Source: Paenibacillus phoenicis
GTDB taxonomy: Bacteria; Bacillota; Bacilli; Paenibacillales; Paenibacillaceae
NCBI RefSeq assembly: GCF_034718895.1
Contig: NZ_JAYERP010000001.1
Location: 3,695,501-3,759,500, forward strand
Direction: 5' to 3'
Length of the DNA stretch: 64,000 nt
In this document: one piece after another, positions 63,845 to 64,000 of the stretch
Layout: the number at the start of each line of letters is the position of its first letter
Position numbering within the stretch: position 1 is the stretch's first letter
Made by a program: the position numbers and the translations under genes
Notes under the pieces: generated by a model
What the model saw: only the letters and a program-made list of their open reading frames with translations
Database searches by the model: none
What the model was told of the DNA's origin: nothing

Positions 63845-64000
63845 ATGGTTAGTATCTCAATCGAGGATGTCAAACCGGGAGTTAAGTTGATGAATCACGT
63901 ATATAGTCCATTGGGCGGTCTTTTGCTGCAGAAGGGCAAGGTTTTGCTTCCGAGAGATTTGGATATCCTGCGCGCCTTTATGATCCGTCAGATTGAAGTG
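63845..64000 (+). CDS. Probable HD-GYP domain protein, 5' part only
   Basis: The first 52 codons of a gene run off the window end. SISIEDVKPGVKLMNHVYSP and GLLLQKGKVLLPRDLDILRAF are the typical N-terminal segment of c-di-GMP phosphodiesterases of the HD-GYP type (the short DUF3391-like lead domain). AAGGAG precedes the ATG. The catalytic part is not in the window, so the assignment is provisional. Confidence 0.6.
   Translation, partial: MVSISIEDVKPGVKLMNHVYSPLGGLLLQKGKVLLPRDLDILRAFMIRQIEV

Overview
The window is a chromosomal origin region of a low-to-mid GC, spore-forming Gram-positive bacterium, most likely of the Paenibacillaceae (Paenibacillus or a relative). This rests on gene order and content: rpmH-rnpA-yidC-jag-mnmE-mnmG-rsmG-noc-parA-parB runs leftward, dnaA-dnaN-rlbA-recF-remB-gyrB-gyrA runs rightward, and yyaC, a YheC/YheD coat-type gene, yybS, gdpP and remB are present. 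Replication starts around 53.0-54.7 kb, where perfect DnaA boxes flank dnaA. A DnaA-trio/AT-rich unwinding element lies in the dnaA-dnaN gap. Almost all core genes point away from it.

Left part (1-15.6 kb, mostly minus strand): the dnaB-rplI-gdpP-yybS-MazG-like cluster, a two-CBS protein that could sense c-di-AMP, an LCP-family cell-wall ligase, a complete oligopeptide ABC operon (oppABCDF), and rpsF-ssb-rpsR. On the plus strand are a small YjzC-family gene and then a strongly folded stretch ending in a GNRA-loop terminator, which looks like an unannotated small RNA.

Middle (15,944-33,182): a 17,175-bp element integrated in the 3' half of a tRNA-Ser(CGA) gene, bounded by 64-bp perfect direct repeats. 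From the tRNA end it holds a tyrosine integrase, a 28-aa holin-like toxin with a probable antisense RNA, a degenerate DUF3102 gene, an XRE repressor with a three-operator switch, a leftward gene block with a winged-helix protein preceded by iteron-like repeats, a tail module (tape-measure protein and a tail protein), a secreted protein, and a terminase-small-like HTH protein at the far end. No capsid, portal, large terminase or lysis gene was found. This resembles a phage-inducible-island type satellite, here with its own tail genes; an internally deleted prophage is the main alternative. The tail protein begins with a domain that aligns closely with proteasome-type Ntn hydrolases, with a serine exactly where the nucleophile should be after Met removal.

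Right of the element: DUF951, an MscS channel, DUF3343, yyaC, DUF4446, a class V aminotransferase/cysteine desulfurase, and then the partition and origin genes with two parS sites, one of them inside the loop of the rsmG terminator. A four-gene gluconate operon (gnd-gntR-gntP-gntK), with two palindromic GntR-type operators, sits between rpmH and dnaA, which are adjacent in Bacillus. The window ends with the first 52 codons of a probable HD-GYP-type signalling protein after gyrA.
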